Assembly: GCA_023132075.1 (NCBI GenBank)
Contig: JAGLYT010000017.1
Coordinates: 1 to 12,240, forward strand
From: JAGLHV01 sp023132075 [NCBI: bacterium]
GTDB taxonomy: Bacteria > CBDUZB01 > JAGLHV01
Reading direction: 5' to 3'
DNA length: 12,240 nucleotides
Each line of letters starts with the position of its first letter. Within the stretch, counting starts at the first letter, position 1. The notes beneath the pieces were generated by a model, which made no database searches, was not told the origin of the DNA, and saw only the letters and a program-made list of their open reading frames with translations. Both the position numbers and the translations under genes were made by a program. Positions 7,856-12,240 of this stretch are shown piece after piece.

Positions 7856-9160
7856 ATGAAGAAAAAAAGCTTATTATTGTTATTGTCAATCTGCATGACT
7901 TTTTTTTGTGCATTGGAAAGTATTTGGGCCAGGCAGGTTAAAGTTGTTGGTTCTCAGGGAAGTTGGCAGCTTATGGTGGATGGGGCTCCCTTTTATATTA
8001 AAGGGGTTGGTTTTGCTAAAACTGTTCATGCGGGTAATATTGATTATTATTTTAATGAAATGAAGAAAATCGGTTTAAATTCTTTTCGTACCTGGGGGAC
8101 AGGGGATGATACTTCTCTGATGCTGGAAAAAGCGGAAGAATACGGATTGATGGTAGATGTGGGTATTTGGCTCTTACAGAATAAAAAGGGTGAACCTAAA
8201 GCTGTTGATTATGTTAAGGGAGAAAAATATAAAAGAAAGACCCTGAGGGAAATAGAAGAACAGGTAAAAAAGCTTAAAGATTATCCGTCGGTGCTGATGT
8301 GGAATGTAGGAAATGAAGTGGTGATGAGTTTAAAGACGGAAGAGGAAAAAATAGCTTATGCTAAGTTTGTGGAAAAAATTTGTAAACTGATTCATAAAAT
8401 AGATCCCTCTCACCCGATTACTTCTACTACGGCCTGGTCTTTTGCCTGGCCTTATTTTAAAAAATATACTCCCAGCCTGGATATTTATGGGACTAATATT
8501 TACGGTGGAGTAGTAGTGATTAAAGAAGAGTGGGAAAAAATAGGTATAGACAAGCCTTATTTAATAACAGAATATGGACCGCATGGAGAATGGGAAGTTT
8601 CTGTTGATAAGAATGGGCAGCCGATAATTCCTTCCGAAGAAAGTAAAGCTAAAGCGTATTTTAATGGATGGAAGCATTATATTGAAAAAAACAAAGGGCT
8701 AAATCTCGGGGCATATGCGTTTGCTTTTGAGGGGGGTGAAGATTTTTGCGGAGCATGGTTTAATATATTTATGTTGGGCAAGAAAAGAACTTCTTATTGG
8801 AAAATATATGAGATGCTTACGGGGAAAAAAGGTAAAAATAAACCTCCCCTGGTTTGTAAATTTGAATTGAGTAAATTTACTGATATTTATCCGGGAGAGA
8901 ATGTTAATGTCTATCTGGAAGTAAAGGATCCGGATAAGGATAAATTAAACTGTGTTTTTAAAATGTGCAACAGGAAACTTTGGGATGAAGGCATTTATCC
9001 GGTCATATTCGAGAAAAAGAAAAAGAAAGAGTTTGTAATAACTGCACCCGATAAGCCGGGAATATATTTTTTATATGTTTATGTAACTGACGGGAAAGGT
9101 AATATTGCTGTAGAAGGAAAATCGATTAAGATAATAGAGAAAAAGGAGAAAGGTAAATAA
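7856..9160 (+). CDS. Secreted clan GH-A glycoside hydrolase (GH2/GH5-like) with C-terminal Ig-like domain
   Basis: A 434-residue protein with a clear Sec signal peptide: MKKKS, a Leu-rich core and a likely cut after SIWA (about residue 25). The mature protein opens with a short beta segment carrying WQLMVDGAPFYIKGVGF, then a TIM barrel (about 45-320). WNVGNE (149-154) gives acid/base Glu154, and YLITEYGPHGEW (235-246) gives nucleophile Glu239, the arrangement of retaining clan GH-A enzymes. Residues about 330-428 form an Ig/cadherin-like beta-sandwich (DPDKDKL, then APDKPGIYFLYVYVTDGKG). It is much shorter than full GH2 enzymes, lacking their N-terminal jelly-roll and sandwich domains, so GH2-C-like or GH5-like is the best label. 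Substrate unknown; probably a beta-glucan, mannan or galactan. The start has AAAAGGAG seven bases upstream. The stop overlaps the next ATG by one base. It is the only exported enzyme in the window. Confidence 0.85.
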   Translation: MKKKSLLLLLSICMTFFCALESIWARQVKVVGSQGSWQLMVDGAPFYIKGVGFAKTVHAGNIDYYFNEMKKIGLNSFRTWGTGDDTSLMLEKAEEYGLMVDVGIWLLQNKKGEPKAVDYVKGEKYKRKTLREIEEQVKKLKDYPSVLMWNVGNEVVMSLKTEEEKIAYAKFVEKICKLIHKIDPSHPITSTTAWSFAWPYFKKYTPSLDIYGTNIYGGVVVIKEEWEKIGIDKPYLITEYGPHGEWEVSVDKNGQPIIPSEESKAKAYFNGWKHYIEKNKGLNLGAYAFAFEGGEDFCGAWFNIFMLGKKRTSYWKIYEMLTGKKGKNKPPLVCKFELSKFTDIYPGENVNVYLEVKDPDKDKLNCVFKMCNRKLWDEGIYPVIFEKKKKKEFVITAPDKPGIYFLYVYVTDGKGNIAVEGKSIKIIEKKEKGK

Positions 9161-11961
9161 TGGAAAGAAAAAAAATAATTGATTTTGACGAACAAAGTTT
9201 TATTATTAAAGGAAAAAGAGTAATTCTTTTTGGAGGTGAATTTCATTATTTCCGGGTACCGCATGAATTGTGGGATGAGCGGCTAAAAAAAATGAAACAA
9301 GCGGGAGTGAATTTTATTTCAGCCTATATTCCCTGGAATTGGCATGAACCGGAGGAAGGGGTTTATACTTGGGAAGGGGATCACGATTTAGGTAAATTTT
9401 TGGATCTTTGTAAAAAATATAATTTTTATGTTGCCATGAAGCCCGGCCCTTATATTTGTGCTGAATGGGACAATGGGGGGTTTCCTCATTGGATATTGCC
9501 TAAAAATCTAAGGTTGAGATTTTTGGATGATGAGTATCTTTCCTATGTAAAGAAATGGTATAAGGAAGTGGGGAGAGTGATTAAGCCTTATTTAATTACC
9601 AATTCCGGAGGGCCGGTAATTCTTTTTCAGATAGAAAACGAATATGACCATTTAATTGAACAACAAAGAGATGTAATTGTTACCAAGGAAGATGCCAAAA
9701 AGTACTTGATGTCTCTTTTAAAATATACACGAATGGCTGGAGTAGATGTTCCTGCTTTTACTAACGAAGCTTGTTTTATTCACGGAACGGAAATTATTGA
9801 AACCAGAACTTTTTATCCCAATATTCCCTGGCTGTGGATGTGGGAATTCGATGATTTTGATAAAAAAATAAAGCAGGCAAAAAAAGGACAGCCGGATAAA
9901 CCTGTTTGTATTTTTGAGCTTCAGGGAGGATGGTTTGCTCAATTCGGACAGCCCATATATAATGTGCCTTCTTCCTTAACCAATGCCATTGTGCGTAATG
10001 TTTTGGCACGCAATGCATGTTTACTTAATATATTTATGTTTGTTGGAGGAACAACTTTTCCTTATTGGGGTTGCCGCGGAGATGCCCGGGGTAGTGGAAG
10101 TATGGATGCGATTGGTTCTGTAACCAGTTATGATTTCGGTTGTTCTCCTATTCGGGAATGGGGACAATTAAGTGAAAAATATTATGATTTAAAGTCAACT
10201 GCAATGTTTTTAAAAGCGTTTCCTAAACTTTTTGTAGAAACGAAAGAGGTTATTAACGGGGCAAAAATTGTTCAGGGGGTAGAGGGAACACATGTAATAA
10301 AGGAAAATAAAGTATTTTCCGGCGGGGAATTTGCTGAAGTTTATGAAAAAGTAATGGTATTGGAAAAAGCAAACAAATCTTCCGGTTTATTGTTGGTTAG
10401 AAATACGGAAACTTCCGATAAAAATTTAGTGATTAGTTATAAAGTTCCGGGAACCCAAAAAGAACGATTGTTACCCAAAGAGGGAAAATTATTTATTCCT
10501 CGGGAAACAGCTTATTTATTACCCATAGAAGTAAAGATTCCTAATACGAATTTAGTTGTCCAGCATTCAACTTCGGAGATTTTAACTTCCAGGCAGGTGG
10601 GTAAAAATCAGATATTCTTTTTATATGGGACAAAGGGAAGAAAAGGGGAAGTAGTTATTCGTGGAGTAAAACGCGCTCCTAAAACAATAAAAGGAAAGAT
10701 GAAACATACATTACGGGATAATGTTCTTCATTTATCCTATATCCATAAAGATATTCAAATGGTAGCGTTAGAAGGGGTGATAATAGTAATTCTTGATTTT
10801 GAGAGAGCCCGGAATACCTGGCCGGGTTCGAAGGAAAGTATTTTAATTTCTCAGGCCTATTGTCTTATGGATAGCGGCCAGTCCAAAAAAGATTTAAATT
10901 TACGTTTGCAGGTTTTAAACGGTACGGCAAACAATAATTTAATATTTTTACCGTCAAAACCGAATAAAGTACTGGTAGAAGGGAAAACCGTTTCTTTTAA
11001 ATGGGATAAAACTTTCTCCTGTATTTCTTTCGTAGTAAAAGTGAAAAAAGAAAAACCGGTGAGTATTAAAAAAGATGACTTTTGTTATGTTTTACCGGAT
11101 AATAAAGAGAAAGAATTTGATTATGACGACAGCAATTGGAAATTGTTACCTGAACCTGTAGCCCTGGAAGATATTAGCATGGCAGACCATGGATTTGTTT
11201 GGTATAGAACGGACTTTTCAGTTTCAGACGAAATAGAAGATGCCCTGATTGTTTTTGACACAGGGGGTGTTGACCGGGCCTATGTATACTTAAACGGAGA
11301 ATTTTTATGGAAGGGAATTGGAGAGGCAAAAATTGAAGTTCCCGGGAAATTTCGGCAGGGGAAAAATGTTTTAGCGGTTAGGTATGAAAATGCTTTTCAT
11401 ACAAAAGGTCATCCTGCAGAAGGGCCTATCCATAAAAAAAGCGGTATTAAAAAACCGGTAGTAATTTGTGGAAGGGTAAATGATGAGGAATGGGAAAAAG
11501 AGATAAAGAGTTTTCGTGTGCGTTTAAAACTGGGAGGAGTCACCAAAGGATTTGCTAAAAATGAATTTGATGATAGTAAATGGATTAAGGTTCCACGAGG
11601 GGAAAAATATATTTTTCACAAAGATATGGGGGACCTGGTTTGGGTTAGGCAGCGGGTTAAATTTAAAAAGGAGAAAGGGTGGACAGCACCTTTGGGTTTA
11701 TTTATCTCCGAAGCCGCAGAAAGAATGATTATTTATCTTAATGGAAAAGCATTAGGAAAATATGAAAATATTGGGCCGCAGCATAAATTTTATATCCCCG
11801 AATCGATGTTAAAAGAAGACAATGTTTTTAGTTTTATTTTAGAAGGCCCGGGGTTTAATCAGTTTAAACCGAGTGAATTTAAACCGCCTTATTTGAAAGA
11901 ACCGATAATAGAGGATTTTTTTGAAGCCAGGGAATTAGAAGTTAAAATCTGTAGAAGTTAA
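9160..11961 (+). CDS. GH35 beta-galactosidase, large multidomain form
   Basis: A 933-residue retaining exo-glycosidase predicted to remove terminal beta-galactosyl (or related) residues. The TIM barrel covers about residues 10-350. It carries GGEFHYFRVP (25-34), YIPWNWHEPEEG (56-67) and the canonical PGPYICAEWDNGGFPHW (95-111). GGPVILFQIENEY (150-162) matches the PROSITE GH35 signature exactly; Glu161 is the acid/base and Glu253 in FELQGGW the nucleophile. A beta-rich middle section (about 375-640) resembles bacterial GH35 accessory domains. Two similar galactose-binding-type jelly-rolls follow, at about 650-750 and 800-925, each opening with an F-D-D-S-x-W-like motif. No signal peptide, so probably cytoplasmic. 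TAATG overlap with the upstream hydrolase and ribosome-site purines at 9144-9153 indicate translational coupling. Exo-activity on beta-glucosamine or arabinoside is an alternative. Confidence 0.92.
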   Translation: MERKKIIDFDEQSFIIKGKRVILFGGEFHYFRVPHELWDERLKKMKQAGVNFISAYIPWNWHEPEEGVYTWEGDHDLGKFLDLCKKYNFYVAMKPGPYICAEWDNGGFPHWILPKNLRLRFLDDEYLSYVKKWYKEVGRVIKPYLITNSGGPVILFQIENEYDHLIEQQRDVIVTKEDAKKYLMSLLKYTRMAGVDVPAFTNEACFIHGTEIIETRTFYPNIPWLWMWEFDDFDKKIKQAKKGQPDKPVCIFELQGGWFAQFGQPIYNVPSSLTNAIVRNVLARNACLLNIFMFVGGTTFPYWGCRGDARGSGSMDAIGSVTSYDFGCSPIREWGQLSEKYYDLKSTAMFLKAFPKLFVETKEVINGAKIVQGVEGTHVIKENKVFSGGEFAEVYEKVMVLEKANKSSGLLLVRNTETSDKNLVISYKVPGTQKERLLPKEGKLFIPRETAYLLPIEVKIPNTNLVVQHSTSEILTSRQVGKNQIFFLYGTKGRKGEVVIRGVKRAPKTIKGKMKHTLRDNVLHLSYIHKDIQMVALEGVIIVILDFERARNTWPGSKESILISQAYCLMDSGQSKKDLNLRLQVLNGTANNNLIFLPSKPNKVLVEGKTVSFKWDKTFSCISFVVKVKKEKPVSIKKDDFCYVLPDNKEKEFDYDDSNWKLLPEPVALEDISMADHGFVWYRTDFSVSDEIEDALIVFDTGGVDRAYVYLNGEFLWKGIGEAKIEVPGKFRQGKNVLAVRYENAFHTKGHPAEGPIHKKSGIKKPVVICGRVNDEEWEKEIKSFRVRLKLGGVTKGFAKNEFDDSKWIKVPRGEKYIFHKDMGDLVWVRQRVKFKKEKGWTAPLGLFISEAAERMIIYLNGKALGKYENIGPQHKFYIPESMLKEDNVFSFILEGPGFNQFKPSEFKPPYLKEPIIEDFFEARELEVKICRS

Positions 11962-12000
11962 GAAAAACTTTTGTTTTTTACCATTCTTTAATCTTTTTAT

Positions 12001-12042
12001 TCCCTGTAGTTAGGGGGGTATGGGAAGGAAAGGGTATACCTT
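12001..12042 (+). other. Purine-rich structured stretch in the 3' region of the operon
   Basis: Between the GH35 stop and the terminator, GGTAT (12017-12021) can pair with ATACC (12036-12040), extended by G-U pairs to about 12015-12042. The loop is almost pure purine. Four G-runs sit close together (12013-12018, 12022-12024, 12027-12028, 12032-12034), and a CCCT at 12002-12005 could compete for the first run. It could be a stable 3' UTR element, a processed small RNA or a weak two-tier G-quadruplex. No known RNA family was recognised. Confidence 0.25.
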
Positions 12043-12082
12043 ATGACACTCTGTGGTTTTTTATGGGGTAGTTCATTAACAG

Positions 12083-12124
12083 AAAAACCTGAAAAATCGT
12101 TTTTTGCGATAATTCAGGTTTTTT
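12083..12124 (+). terminator. Strong Rho-independent terminator
   Basis: AAAAACCTGAA (12083-12093) pairs perfectly over 11 bases with TTCAGGTTTTT (12113-12123), and the T-tract runs to 12124. The loop contains a second small stem, ATCG (12096-12099) with CGAT (12107-12110). The A-run on the left means it could also stop transcripts from the opposite strand. It ends the 7856-11961 operon, leaving a 3' UTR of about 160 nt. Confidence 0.88.
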
Positions 12125-12130
12125 GCTATT

Positions 12131-12153
12131 ATAGGGTATCTTAAATATCCTAT
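12131..12153 (+). repeat. Hairpin / near-palindrome just after the terminator
   Basis: ATAGGGTAT (12131-12139) pairs with ATATCCTAT (12145-12153) over nine bases with one G-U pair and a 5-base loop. No T-tract follows on either strand, so it is not a standard terminator. It could be a dyad operator for a gene beyond the window or part of the repeat-rich intergenic tract. Confidence 0.4.
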
Positions 12154-12170
12154 TGGCACGCAAAAACAAA

Positions 12171-12240
12171 ATAGTTCATAGTCCATCCGCCTTACGGATT
12201 GGCGAGACTGTCGCTCTGCTCCAGCAGTCGATAGTCCATA
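12171..12240 (+). repeat. 7-bp repeat flanking a GC-rich hairpin cluster (continues past the window)
   Basis: ATAGTTC and ATAGTCC lie in tandem at 12171-12184, and ATAGTCCAT recurs at 12178-12186 and 12231-12239, 53 bases apart. Between them, 12185-12230 is about 60% G+C by hand count (28 of 46), against a very AT-rich background. It folds into small hairpins: ATCCG/CGGAT (12185-12199), GCGA/TCGC (12202-12214) and CTGCT/AGCAG (12216-12227). GACTG (12206-12210) can also pair with CAGTC (12225-12229). No coding frame of note is present. It looks like one unit of a dispersed intergenic repeat cut by the window edge. Confidence 0.5.

Noticed and set aside
9718-10018. Two overlapping minus-strand open frames (74 codons each) inside the GH35 barrel
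   Set aside because: Both are shadows of a region with certain GH35 motifs on the + strand.
12171-12240. CRISPR array or tRNA at the window end
   Set aside because: The repeats are 7-9 bases, not 24 or more, and no cloverleaf or T-loop sequence can be drawn.

Overview
This window reads as a carbohydrate-catabolism locus from an AT-rich bacterium. All six complete genes and the one gene fragment lie on the + strand. Four genes encode glycoside-active enzymes: two GH35-type proteins, one GH94 phosphorylase and one secreted clan GH-A hydrolase. The other two encode a sugar-type solute-binding protein without an export signal and a tandem-GAF diguanylate cyclase. The base composition, the good SD sequences, the sigma70-like promoter and the Sec signal peptide fit a bacterium. 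Gene content of this kind is common in uncultured polysaccharide degraders of the PVC/Omnitrophota type, but that placement is a guess; no marker gene is present.

Layout: (i) 1-72 is the 3' end of an unrecognised gene. (ii) 90-3463 is a tight two-gene unit: a divergent GH35/GH42-like glycosidase whose stop overlaps the start of a solute-binding protein (ATGA). (iii) 3551-5011 is a GAF-GAF-GGDEF protein behind an AT-rich gap with a possible promoter. (iv) 5012-5244 holds a convincing promoter and a leader of about 150 nt. (v) 5245-7596 is the GH94 phosphorylase. (vi) 7597-7855 is an AT-rich gap with an imperfect direct repeat. (vii) 7856-11961 is a two-gene unit, a secreted clan GH-A hydrolase followed with a 1-base overlap by a large multidomain GH35. 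(viii) 11962-12240 is non-coding: a purine-rich structured stretch, a strong intrinsic terminator (12083-12124), a second hairpin, and at the edge a GC-rich hairpin cluster flanked by a 7-bp repeat.

How the genes could work together (inference): the secreted hydrolase trims a beta-linked glycan outside the cytoplasm. The resulting oligosaccharide is imported by a transporter not seen here. Inside the cell the two GH35 enzymes remove terminal beta-linked sugars and GH94 cleaves a beta-disaccharide with phosphate, saving ATP. The signal-less binding protein and the diguanylate cyclase beside it suggest that sugar status may be sensed inside the cell and linked to c-di-GMP. This pairing is the most unusual feature of the window. 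Exact substrates cannot be fixed from sequence alone.
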